From Adhaeretor mobilis (GTDB taxonomy: Bacteria > Planctomycetota > Planctomycetia > Pirellulales > Lacipirellulaceae), in assembly GCF_007741515.1 (NCBI RefSeq), contig NZ_CP036263.1, forward strand, positions 2,853,501-2,917,500: a stretch of DNA of 64,000 bases, written 5' to 3'. The notes beneath the pieces were generated by a model. That model worked only from the letters and a program-made list of their open reading frames with translations, searched no databases and was not told where the DNA came from. A program made the translations under genes and the position numbers. Positions 46,614 through 55,523 of the stretch are shown here, one piece after another. The first letter of the stretch is position 1. Each line of letters opens with the position of its first letter.

Positions 46614-46756
46614 CTTACGGAGAATGGTTTGGTTATTTACACCGTGACGGACGAATCAGCGTTCCATTGAAAGGGAATTATTGGAAAGGCCCGTTTCACC
46701 TCCCCGGAATGCAACTCGTCTGCTGGAAGATCATTGCTGAAATCCTTCAATCGTAA
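46614..46756 (+). pseudogene. 3' stub of an N-acylglucosamine 2-epimerase gene
   Basis: EWFGYLHRDGRISVPLKGNY then WKGPFHLPGMQLVCWKI matches the last ~45 residues of the epimerase at 823-2064 (EWFGYLHRDG, WKGPFHLP). The first ~370 codons are gone. Position right behind the symporter reproduces the order of the first copy, so a second complete epimerase once existed here. Confidence 0.88.
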
Positions 46757-47352
46757 TTTGAGGCGCATGGCAAAGATGCATAGCTGAAGCACAAGCAACT
46801 CATGGAACTGAAATCTCCAAATTATTGCGAGCAGTCGTTAGTAGACGAGGAAATGAGCCCGTCACTCTATCCCTGGGGGGAAAGTGGATTTGTGAGTCTG
46901 TGGCCCTCCGCCTATTAATTCTCAAGCCAAGCAGATTACTCGAGGATGTCGATTTACAAAACATTGAAGAACTCTCCATGGTTAAACCTAAACAAGACGC
47001 AATACTAGAGAACAGGAAGTAATCGACCGAAAATCAAAGCTGGGTAACCATTGCCCTTTTCTTCAAAAAGAGACGGAGTTTGCCAGAATGACTTTATCTT
47101 AAGGGTTCGGTAGTATTGTTGTTCACCTAACCAAGACATGCCACTAAGAACTAGTTTTCAAGATGAGGACATCGCCAGTGAGTGTTGATGAGAAACTGGT
47201 AAATGATATTGTCTAAATTAATCCTATCTATATTAAGCAACTAAGCGGCCAGCCTGTGACTTCAAGGTGTTTTTCGCCAAAAATCATTTGGACGCTCCTT
47301 TAGCAATTAACGTCCTAGTCCGAGTTATTTAGAAAGTGAAAGAAGAATTTAG
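46757..47352. other. Gene-free stretch between epimerase stub and oxidoreductase
   Basis: Short frames only (for example 46825-47022), none with a recognisable family. It marks the end of cassette B and probably contains the promoter of the next operon. Confidence 0.5.
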
Positions 47353-48741
47353 ATGCCTACCAAAATGGATCGTCGTTGTTTCCTAGGAGCTACTTGTTCT
47401 ACGGCTCTCGGTGCGGGTGCTCCGTGGGTGCTACCTAGTACAGTCTTTGGCCAATCATCGCCTAGCAACCGAATCAACATCGGAGTAATCGGCCTGGGCA
47501 CGCGCGGCATACCTGACATGAAGGTGTTCATGCAGAATGAAGACGTGCAGATTCGCGCCATCTGCGATGTCAATAAGGCTAGTGGAGGATATAGGGATGA
47601 ATCAACAGTCATGGGACTAGAACCTGCCCTAAGAATCGCAAATCAATACTATGCAGAAAAACAGAAGAGTGGAACTTACAATGGAGTATTCACGACCAGC
47701 GATTTTCGAGACATACTCGAACGCGATGATATCGATGCAGTAGCCTTAGTGGTACCTGATCACTGGCATGCGACGATGACGAGGATGGCAGCCGAGGCAG
47801 GAAAGGACGTGTTCTGTCAAAAACCCCTCACATTGACCCTGGGAGAAGGCCAGGAGATGATCAAAACTGTGCGAAAGCATGGGCGCGTTTTGCAAACGGC
47901 AAGCCAGTACCGATCTAACTGTAGAGCTCGGCATGCCTGTGAACTGGTTCTCAACGGACGAATTGGCAAACTTAAGTCGATGCGAGTTCGCATCGGATAC
48001 AACAACAAGATCGGCCCCGGTCCTGGCTGGGAACCAATGCCTGTTCCCAATGATTTCGATTATGATATGTGGTTGGGCCCTGCACCACGGGCTGCATACC
48101 ATGAGAAACGATGTCTCTACAAGTTTCGTTTCAATCTTGACTACTCAGGTGGACAAATCACCAACCTAGGTGCCCACGCGATTGACATTGCCCAGTGGGG
48201 CAACGGTTCTAGCCTGACCGGTCCGGTCGAAGTTGAGGGAATAGGTGCTAAGTGGCTTCCCGATGGAAGCCTGTTCAACACGGCACTAGAATCAACATTC
48301 CGCGCGAGATATGCCAATGGGGTAGAGCTGATTTGCGAAAGCTCCGGCGAAGCCATGGGCGTTCGCTTCGAAGGAACCGAAGGGTGGATCGAGTTCGTTC
48401 TCGTGGGAGGCAAGTTTAGGGCTTCTTCGAAGTCCCTTGAGAACGAGATAATCGGATTAGACGAGATACATCTTCCAGTCTCGAATCTTGAACGAACATT
48501 TGACAATCCAGGCAATTTCTATGCCGATCATGTCCGCAATTTTCTCGACTGCGTGATCACTCGCGAAGACCCACTCGAACCGGTTGAGGTGGGGCATCGT
48601 ACTGCCAGTGTTTGCCATCTGTGGAACATTGCCATTAAGAATATTGGCAAGAAGTTGAACTGGGATCCGGATAAAGAGAAATTTACGAATGACGATAGTG
48701 CAAACAGCATGTGCACCCGTCCGACACACGATTGGTCCTGA
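47353..48741 (+). CDS. Gfo/Idh/MocA-family oxidoreductase with Tat-type signal
   Basis: 462 residues. An N-terminal twin-arginine-like signal (MDRRCFLGATCSTALGAGAP) is followed by the NAD(P)-binding Rossmann motif INIGVIGLGTRG, the VALVVPDHWH helix, the EKP-type CQKPLT motif and the C-terminal GFO/IDH/MocA beta sheet (GPAPRAAYHEKR, TNLGAHAIDIAQWG). These enzymes oxidise or isomerise sugars and inositols; many planctomycete versions are exported and probably use tightly bound cofactor. It begins a block of plus-strand genes: enolase-superfamily enzyme, two more oxidoreductases and a transporter. Substrate unknown. Confidence 0.88.
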   Translation: MPTKMDRRCFLGATCSTALGAGAPWVLPSTVFGQSSPSNRINIGVIGLGTRGIPDMKVFMQNEDVQIRAICDVNKASGGYRDESTVMGLEPALRIANQYYAEKQKSGTYNGVFTTSDFRDILERDDIDAVALVVPDHWHATMTRMAAEAGKDVFCQKPLTLTLGEGQEMIKTVRKHGRVLQTASQYRSNCRARHACELVLNGRIGKLKSMRVRIGYNNKIGPGPGWEPMPVPNDFDYDMWLGPAPRAAYHEKRCLYKFRFNLDYSGGQITNLGAHAIDIAQWGNGSSLTGPVEVEGIGAKWLPDGSLFNTALESTFRARYANGVELICESSGEAMGVRFEGTEGWIEFVLVGGKFRASSKSLENEIIGLDEIHLPVSNLERTFDNPGNFYADHVRNFLDCVITREDPLEPVEVGHRTASVCHLWNIAIKNIGKKLNWDPDKEKFTNDDSANSMCTRPTHDWS

Positions 48742-48855
48742 AAGAGCTTGCAGTTTTGAGCTAACTAATTTTGCTCGAAGATCTACATGGTCTTTCCTAG
48801 AAGGGCTGTAGGGGAGGTTTGTAGATGACCAAGATACTCAACTAGGAAAAGCCAC

Positions 48856-50358
48856 ATGCCTAAAAAGTATTTTTCGAATCCGAAAAAGCTTTCGTCAATG
48901 GAAAGCTCTGCTCGATCAAGCAAGGAGTTACCGACGATTCTTCGAGAAGGAACGACAAGTGAGAAGCCTACGGATATTCGCGTCATAGCGTCCAAGGCGT
49001 TTCTTTTACCGGTTGCTACACGTGTTCCACTTAAATTTGGCGACCAAATTCTCGAAAGTATCAACTGCCTTCGAGTTCGTATGTCAGTCTGCGACAATAG
49101 CGGCCGTACAGCGGAGGGCTGGGGAGAAACGCCACTATCAGTTCAATGGGCTTGGCCCAGCGAGATTACTTATCAGAATCGGCTTGATTCTCTGGTCGAG
49201 TTCTGCCAAAAGCTAAAGCAATCTTGGCCAGAACACCGGGGTAGTGGGCATCCTCTCGAACTTGGACATGACTTCCTTCGCAACGTGCTTCCAGCTTTGC
49301 AAAGAAATCACAATGCAGGTGCTAGGTCCGGCGAAGAGCTGCCTTACTTGGCTGCGCTCGTTGCCAATAGCGCCTTCGACATCGCCCTGCATGATGCCTA
49401 TGGGAATCTGCATCAGGTAGATATCTACGATACTTACAATGCGAACTATATGAATCGAGATTTGGCTGCCTTCCTACAACCTGCTGAGAGTCAATCGACA
49501 ACGATTTCATTCTCAGGTGCCTACCCCGAGGACTTTCTTGTCTTTCCTCCCCCCCAGCAATTATCTGCCTGGCATCTAGTTGGAGGTCTTGACCCTCTAT
49601 CCTCCAGCGAACTGGGGGACAATCCACCCGATGATGGCTATCCATTGCTGCTAAGAGAATGGATCGAAACAGATGGGCTGAAGTGCTTGAAAATCAAGCT
49701 GCGAGGCAACGACATGGAGTGGGACTACGATCGCCTTGTGCAAGTCGGTAAGGTTTCACTTGAGACAGGAGTCGAGGCCTTATCTGCCGATTTTAACTGC
49801 TGTGTCCAAGAAACCTCCTACGTCAACGTAGTACTAGACCGGCTCCGCAATGAAGAGCCCGCTATTTTCGAGCGACTTGTCTATGTGGAACAACCTTTTG
49901 AGTACGATCTCGAGCAGCGCCGCCTAGACGTCCATCAAGTTGCCAGACGTAAGCCGCTATTCCTAGACGAGAGTGCCCACGACTGGCAACACGTCCGCTT
50001 GGGCTATGAACTCGGCTGGACGGGTGTTGCACTGAAAACTTGTAAGACACAAACAGGCGCACTGTTGAGTCTCTGCTGGGCCAAGGCACACGGCATGCAG
50101 CTGATGGTACAGGACCTTACGAACCCGATGCTTGCGCAGATTCCACACGTTCGGCTAGCAGCACACGCAGGAACAATAGGTGGAGTCGAAACAAACGCAA
50201 TGCAGTTTTATCCAGAAGCATCAGCCCGTGAAGCACAGATTCATCCTGGCCTCTACCGCAGACGTAAGGGGCAGGTAGATCTCTCGACTCTATCTGGCTC
50301 TGGATTCGGATATCGAATCGATGAAATGAATCCCTCTCACCAGCATCACGAAGTATGA
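48856..50358 (+). CDS. Enolase-superfamily (mandelate racemase/muconate lactonizing-like) enzyme
   Basis: 500 residues, no export signal. The C-terminal barrel shows the KxK acid/base motif in LKIKLRG, metal ligands in ALSADFNC, VYVEQPFE and LFLDESAH, then the KTCKTQTG strand. These are the expected positions for the Asp/Glu ligands of the superfamily. Members dehydrate sugar acids or racemise; with adjacent oxidoreductases, a sugar-acid dehydratase is plausible. The N-terminal ~45 residues (FSNPKKLSSMESSARSSK) look disordered. AGGA precedes the ATG at 48856. It is 114 bases behind the first oxidoreductase. Confidence 0.82.
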   Translation: MPKKYFSNPKKLSSMESSARSSKELPTILREGTTSEKPTDIRVIASKAFLLPVATRVPLKFGDQILESINCLRVRMSVCDNSGRTAEGWGETPLSVQWAWPSEITYQNRLDSLVEFCQKLKQSWPEHRGSGHPLELGHDFLRNVLPALQRNHNAGARSGEELPYLAALVANSAFDIALHDAYGNLHQVDIYDTYNANYMNRDLAAFLQPAESQSTTISFSGAYPEDFLVFPPPQQLSAWHLVGGLDPLSSSELGDNPPDDGYPLLLREWIETDGLKCLKIKLRGNDMEWDYDRLVQVGKVSLETGVEALSADFNCCVQETSYVNVVLDRLRNEEPAIFERLVYVEQPFEYDLEQRRLDVHQVARRKPLFLDESAHDWQHVRLGYELGWTGVALKTCKTQTGALLSLCWAKAHGMQLMVQDLTNPMLAQIPHVRLAAHAGTIGGVETNAMQFYPEASAREAQIHPGLYRRRKGQVDLSTLSGSGFGYRIDEMNPSHQHHEV

Positions 50359-50369
50359 GTTGCAATTAA

Positions 50370-51443
50370 ATGAATAGCGGGAAAACAATTAACGGGCTCT
50401 TGCACAGTCTACTTCCTATTGCAATTGTGCGTCGATTTGCAGCGTTGGGTGGTTGTTTCGCTTTGCTGCTAGTAGTCGGGGTTGCGTCATCCCCACTTAC
50501 TGCTGCTGACGACACAATACGTGCTGGCATTATCGGCTGCGACACTTCGCACGTCATTGCATTTACCGATCTATTCAATGCACCAGACGCAGATGAATCG
50601 CTGGCGAACGTAAAAGTCGTGGCAGCATTTCCGGGAGGGAGCCACGATATTGCATCGAGCCGTGATCGAGTTGGTAAATTTACGGAAAAACTTCGCGACA
50701 AGGGGATCCAGATTGTTGATTCGGTTGACACGCTCGTGGATCTGGTCGATGTCGTCTTGCTGGAGAGCGTCGATGGCAGAAAACATCTTGAACAAGTTCG
50801 CCCGGTATTTGCCTCTGGCAAGAGAGTCTTTATAGATAAACCGATTGCAGCCTCGCTTGCCGATACGATCGAAATAGCAGACCTGTCGAAAGAGTCGGGA
50901 GTGCCGTTTTTCTCTTGTTCAGCAATTCGATTCACGCCTGGAATATCAAGTGCCCGCACCGATCCGAAGTTAGGCCAAATCACAGGGTGTGCAACTTACA
51001 GTCCATGTCCCGTTGAACCGACCCACCCAGATCTTTACTGGTATGGCGTTCATGGAGTTGAAGCGTTGTTCACTATCATGGGACCGGACTGTGAACGTGT
51101 AACGCGAACGCAAACGGAGGATACCGAATTGGTGGTGGGAGTTTGGGGGGATGGGCTCGTTGGAACATTTCGAGGAATTCGCAAAGGGCGTCGTGACTAC
51201 GGAGCCCTCTTGTTTCGAGAAAAATCAAATGTCTTCATCGAAGGATTTGGGGGATATGAACCGCTGGTAAAACAAATCGCCCAGTTCTTCAAGACAGGTG
51301 TTCCGCCGGTGAGTGCTGAGGAGACAATTGCAATCATTGCCTTTATGGAAGCAGCCGACGAAAGCAAGCGCCAAGGCGGCATGCCTGTCACGATCGAGAG
51401 TGTGATGGCTAGAGCGAAAGCAGAAGTGGCTGACCGAAAATGA
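50370..51443 (+). CDS. Gfo/Idh/MocA-like oxidoreductase, exported
   Basis: 357 residues with a signal peptide (FAALGGCFALLLVVGVASSPLTAAD). The Rossmann start IRAGIIGCDTSH deviates from GxGxxG, with TSHV in the position of the cofactor loop. Later motifs fit the family: VVLLESVDGRKHLEQ, VFIDKPIAASLAD. The C-terminal substrate domain carries YWYGVHGVEALFTIMG. The altered loop could reflect other cofactor handling. It is 12 bases behind the enolase-superfamily gene and overlaps the transporter gene by 4 bases (ATGA), so these three are cotranslated. Substrate unknown. Confidence 0.8.
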   Translation: MNSGKTINGLLHSLLPIAIVRRFAALGGCFALLLVVGVASSPLTAADDTIRAGIIGCDTSHVIAFTDLFNAPDADESLANVKVVAAFPGGSHDIASSRDRVGKFTEKLRDKGIQIVDSVDTLVDLVDVVLLESVDGRKHLEQVRPVFASGKRVFIDKPIAASLADTIEIADLSKESGVPFFSCSAIRFTPGISSARTDPKLGQITGCATYSPCPVEPTHPDLYWYGVHGVEALFTIMGPDCERVTRTQTEDTELVVGVWGDGLVGTFRGIRKGRRDYGALLFREKSNVFIEGFGGYEPLVKQIAQFFKTGVPPVSAEETIAIIAFMEAADESKRQGGMPVTIESVMARAKAEVADRK

Positions 51444-52768
51444 ATTCCTCCCACCCCAATCGTCTTTTAGTTTGGTTTCGAAGTATCGGCCCGGCCATTA
51501 TTGTCGCATCGGTTGTGCTCGGTCCCGGTAGCATACTTACCTCAAGCAAGGTCGGCTGTCAGTACGGCTACTCGATGCTTTGGGTGCTGGTGGTGGCGGT
51601 TGTTTTAATGATCGGCATGACGGCCCTGGCAGCAAGACTTGGTGTGGGTGCAGAGAAAACACTTTGCGGCGAGTTGGCGGATCGAATCGGCAGACCTTTT
51701 TCAGCGATGGTGGGCATTGTCTTATTCTTAGTGGTTGCCAGTTTTCAGTCTAGTAACAACATGGCGGTGGTTACCTCAATCGAATCAGTCCTAGCCTCTG
51801 GCCCTACCACAGACACCTCGGGCTCGACCAAGACGATACTCATCGTCCTCTTAGTTCTCTTCAATATCGCACTCATAGGCACGATGTTTGTCTTGAAGTC
51901 TCTCTACAAACCGTTGGAACGGTTAATGAAGTTCTTGCTGGGAGTCATGATACTCGGCTTTGGCGCAAACCTTTGTCTGGCCGGTCCATCGCTAGGAGAA
52001 GTTTTCTCAGGCCTAGTGCCAAGTATTCCCTCGGAGCTAGCGGGTGGATTCTGGCCACGGCTAAATACTTCTGGCCACATTGTTGATCCGCTGTGGGCAA
52101 TTCAGGGGTTGGTGGCAACGACGTTTTCCGTTGCCGGGGCGTTTTACCAAAGCTATCTGGCCCGCGAAAAAGGCTGGACGAGCAGTCAATTGAAACAAGG
52201 CTTGGTTGATTCAATCGTGGGAATCTCAGTGCTTGGAGCTTGTAGTGCAATGATCATGATTACGTCAGCCACCATGCTGCATGGAAAAATGTCACCTGAT
52301 GAGCTGAGGAGTGCGGCTGATGTAGCTGGACAATTGGAACCTCTCTTCGGCCCGGCAGCAACGATTCTTTTCTCCTGCGGCATTTTCGCAGCCTGCTTCA
52401 GTCCATTTTTGATCAACGCGATGATCGGTGGTTTGCTGCTGTCCGATGGACTTGGTCTCGGTAGCTCGATTGATTCTCCTTGGTCGAAGAGGCTGACTGT
52501 CGTTGCGATGCTGTTAGGTATGTCGATAGCGATCTGGGCCACAATTGCTGGGAACAATCCGGTAGGTGTGATTATTTTTGCACAAGCTCTGACGGTTCTT
52601 GGATCGCCGCTCTTAGCGCTTTCGCTGTTGTATATGGCAACACGCAGTGATGTGCGCGAGCGAGTGTCATGCCCCACCTGGATGATTGGGGTATGTAGTC
52701 TAGGGTGCATCGTCACTATTGTCTTGGCAGCTCGTACAGCGTGGAAACTGTGGCTGCAAGCTACCTGA
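51440..52768 (+). CDS. NRAMP-fold transporter lacking the canonical metal-binding motifs
   Basis: 442 residues with about 11 membrane segments. The first membrane segment reads VVLGPGSILTSSKVGCQYGY, where metal-transporting NRAMPs have DPGN; the TM6 segment reads TFSVAGAFYQSYL instead of the metal-binding MPHN. The overall spacing (GPG near residue 30, Gln/Ser-rich TM3 VVASFQSSNNMAVV, GLLLSDGLG near 330) fits the NRAMP-related superfamily. Loss of both ligand sites suggests a substrate other than Mn2+/Fe2+. Because it is translationally coupled to an oxidoreductase behind a sugar-acid-type enzyme, an organic substrate is a reasonable hypothesis. Confidence 0.8.
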   Translation: MNSSHPNRLLVWFRSIGPAIIVASVVLGPGSILTSSKVGCQYGYSMLWVLVVAVVLMIGMTALAARLGVGAEKTLCGELADRIGRPFSAMVGIVLFLVVASFQSSNNMAVVTSIESVLASGPTTDTSGSTKTILIVLLVLFNIALIGTMFVLKSLYKPLERLMKFLLGVMILGFGANLCLAGPSLGEVFSGLVPSIPSELAGGFWPRLNTSGHIVDPLWAIQGLVATTFSVAGAFYQSYLAREKGWTSSQLKQGLVDSIVGISVLGACSAMIMITSATMLHGKMSPDELRSAADVAGQLEPLFGPAATILFSCGIFAACFSPFLINAMIGGLLLSDGLGLGSSIDSPWSKRLTVVAMLLGMSIAIWATIAGNNPVGVIIFAQALTVLGSPLLALSLLYMATRSDVRERVSCPTWMIGVCSLGCIVTIVLAARTAWKLWLQAT

Positions 52769-52897
52769 GGGTTCTGAGAATCACATTTGGGGAGTCATCT
52801 AACAAATCTGTCAACGAATAATCTTACTTGCTTTCGTTTTTTTAAATTAGAAGTCGGTAGCGTCCTCGATTAAATATAAAAAACAAGGAAATTTGAC

Positions 52898-54187
52898 ATG
52901 ATTGAATCTAAAACAAGTTCCATCAAGACGTCCCGCCGCGCATTCCTGGAATCCACAGGCATAGCGACAGTGGCCATGCAATGGACGGCCAAGAGTTATG
53001 GCAACATTATTGGTGCCAATGATCGGTTGGGGATCGGCTATATTGGCGCAGGTGGCATGGCTGCTAATCACATGCGGGCATTCAACGACCTAAAGAAATC
53101 AAACAACCTACTGTCCTTAGCCGTTGCAGATTGCTGGAAGACTCGGGCCGTTGAAGGGGCCAGCAAAACGGGTGCTTCGATTGCAACCCAAGACTATCGC
53201 GAGGTACTTGATAATAAACAAGTCGACTATGTGGTTATTGCAACTCCTGAACATCAACATGCGCGAATGACTCTTGATGCGTTCGATGCAGGAAAGGCGG
53301 TCTACTGTGAAAAACCGATGACGCACACGATTCCTGAAGCATTTGCAGTATTGAAAAGGCAAGTCGAGACTAATCTTCCTCTCCAAATTGGAGTACAAGG
53401 GATGTCCGATGACAGCTATTCGTCCGCCAATGTAGCGATTCGTGGCGGCGTTATTGGCCAAGTAGTCCAAGCTCAAATCGAGTATGTTCGGCGGTACGGT
53501 GAACAGGGACTCTTTTGCGTTCCGGATCTAAAAGAGGACAGGCCAAAACCAGCAGATCTGGACTGGAAAGCTTGGCTTGGGCCGGCACCTGATACAGCAT
53601 GGAACCCTCACCATTATTTTGAATGGCGAAACTTTTCGATGTACTCTGGAGGAATCGCCAGTGACTTGTTGGTACATCGCATTACGCGAATGATCCGAGC
53701 GCTCGACTTGCACATGCCTCGTCGGGTAGTAGGAATGGGAGGCATCTGGCAGTGGCCGGAGAATCGTGACTTACCTGATAACTTTGAAATGATCTGCGAG
53801 TATCCCGAGGGGCTGACTGTTTATGCGCTTGGTACGCAGAGCAATCGCGTTGGTTTCGACCATCTCATTCGGGGTTACCGAGGGACGCTTTATTTCACGA
53901 ATGATGGGTGGGTAGCAAAGGATAAAGACGGCAAAATCCTTGCTGAGCATAAGAAGTCAGGGGATGAAGATGTGAATCTACATCATACGAATCTTCACAA
54001 TCATATGCGAAATGGGGAACCGTTGAATTGTCCCGTACGTCTCGGATTGGCAGGGATTGCTGCGGCAGCGATGGCCAATGAGTCTTGGCGGAATGGACAA
54101 ATGATGGGGTGGGACAAAGAAAAGCAAGAAATGGTTCCAAGTCATAGGCTGCAGCACAATCCGCATCCTACCGAGCCACCTTCTTAA
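52898..54187 (+). CDS. Gfo/Idh/MocA-family oxidoreductase with Tat-type signal
   Basis: 429 residues. The signal KTSRRAFLESTGIATVAMQW is of Tat type. The Rossmann motif is LGIGYIGAGGMAANH, then YVVIATPEHQHARMT and the YCEKPMTHTIPEA lysine motif; the C-terminal domain has GPAPDTAWNPHHYFEWRNFS and YSGGIASDLLVHRITR. It resembles the protein at 47353 in layout but is not closely alike. Last gene of the sugar operon, 130 bases behind the transporter. The group II intron starts about 300 bases downstream. Confidence 0.87.
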   Translation: MIESKTSSIKTSRRAFLESTGIATVAMQWTAKSYGNIIGANDRLGIGYIGAGGMAANHMRAFNDLKKSNNLLSLAVADCWKTRAVEGASKTGASIATQDYREVLDNKQVDYVVIATPEHQHARMTLDAFDAGKAVYCEKPMTHTIPEAFAVLKRQVETNLPLQIGVQGMSDDSYSSANVAIRGGVIGQVVQAQIEYVRRYGEQGLFCVPDLKEDRPKPADLDWKAWLGPAPDTAWNPHHYFEWRNFSMYSGGIASDLLVHRITRMIRALDLHMPRRVVGMGGIWQWPENRDLPDNFEMICEYPEGLTVYALGTQSNRVGFDHLIRGYRGTLYFTNDGWVAKDKDGKILAEHKKSGDEDVNLHHTNLHNHMRNGEPLNCPVRLGLAGIAAAAMANESWRNGQMMGWDKEKQEMVPSHRLQHNPHPTEPPS

Positions 54188-54490
54188 AAAGCTCTCACAG
54201 ATAGGCGAGAAGATTCACAGATACCAGAAACTTCCGTTTTCCGAACTTTGAAACTACAGCCGCGGGGCAATTCAATGGCACGGGGCTAGGCGGAAAGTAA
54301 CACCGGGTTGGAACAGGAGCGTCTGGGGCTGTTGCGCACTCGCTACCGTCTGATAGGGCTACCGATTCAGCGCCGTCCAAGCATTCTAACCAAACAACTG
54401 TTTAGACGTTGACCTTGTATCTTTCAATATCAAGGGAATATTAGTGCATTAGAGACTAAGGCTGTTCCGCGAAGTGAGCGTAGCGAACGA
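54188..54490. other. Spacer between the operon and the group II intron
   Basis: About 300 bases without a supported gene. The last ~30 bases, before the intron, contain a short hairpin-like GTTCCGC...GCGAAC, possibly the 5' exon. Confidence 0.4.
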
Positions 54491-55415
54491 AGGTGCGCTG
54501 GGCATGGTCGAGCGATTGGGGGTGAAAGTCCTCTGTGGATCCTAACGGAGGTAACCACGAGGTGAAAGCAACTGCACGAGACCGCGTTTGGACAATGGAC
54601 AATCGAAGTCTTTCCCGTGAGGGCGTGTGGGATGGAAGCCGGAGCCGAACCGCAGCACTGAACGCAAGTGAACCCTTAGGCAGGCTCCTCGGACCTGGGC
54701 AAGCGTGCTCGCCTACGCGACGCCCGATATCCGATCGTGGCCGTGGAGTATTGAGGGCAGCGGCGGCGGGACATTGCTTCACCTTACCCCAAGAGATCTC
54801 TCTTAGTCCGCCCTGCGGTAGAAGGGAAGAAGGTGACGACGACCCGTCGATGCTGGGAGAGAAGTCGGATCGCCCCATAGTAGTGCCGAAGCCGAGTAAT
54901 GTCGGTGGAGCGAAGGGGGCGACAAGTTGTTAAGTGCCGATTCCCGCCAACTGACGTTTGTGTTTGCCGACAACTCGCAAGAGAGCAAGGGCGACAACCC
55001 AGCGGACGAATCCGCAGGCAAGGCGTTCCTGCTGCACCAAGCAAGCGTCAAGGAGCCGAACGAATCGGTCACCCGAGCAGAAGACGATACAGGTCGACTG
55101 CTAGAACGAGCAGCCTCGGTGTTCAATTTGGCCCGAGCACTGCTCAACGTGGCACGCAATAAGGGTGCTGCCGGTACTGATGGACTCAGCGTAAAAGAAG
55201 TTGTGGAGGATGCTCCACGGCTACTACCCCAAGCTGCGACGTGAGTTGCTATCAGGAGCCTATCGTCCTGGAGACATTCGCCGGGTTTGGATTTCCAAGC
55301 CGGGTGGAGGTCAGCGGGGACTAGGTATCCCGAACGTTGTGGATCGCGTGGTCCAGCAAGCGTTGCTCCAAGTCCTGGAGCCGCAGTTGAACCGACGTTT
55401 CATGACAGCAGCCAC

Positions 55416-55423
55416 GGCTTTCG
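55416..55423 (+). repeat. Target-site duplication, left copy (GGCTTTCG)
   Basis: Identical octamer to 56851-56858; joining the flanks restores the reverse transcriptase sequence AGCAGCCACGGCTTTCGTCC, coding for SSHGFRP. Confidence 0.85.
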
Positions 55424-55523
55424 ATAACGTCCTAATAGTTGCGCACTTAAACGGGCAGCCCCTGCTTGGTAGGAATTGTTTTTGAACGATTCCAATACCA
55501 ACCAAGCGAAGGAGACTGCCACG

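Noticed and set aside
46825..47022. 65-residue frame after the epimerase stub
   Set aside because: Weak start, no similarity that I recognise; probably chance frame in decayed sequence.
54535..54933. 132-residue frame at the intron 5' end
   Set aside because: It overlaps the structured domain I region of the group II intron; arginine- and glycine-rich composition reflects RNA structure rather than coding.
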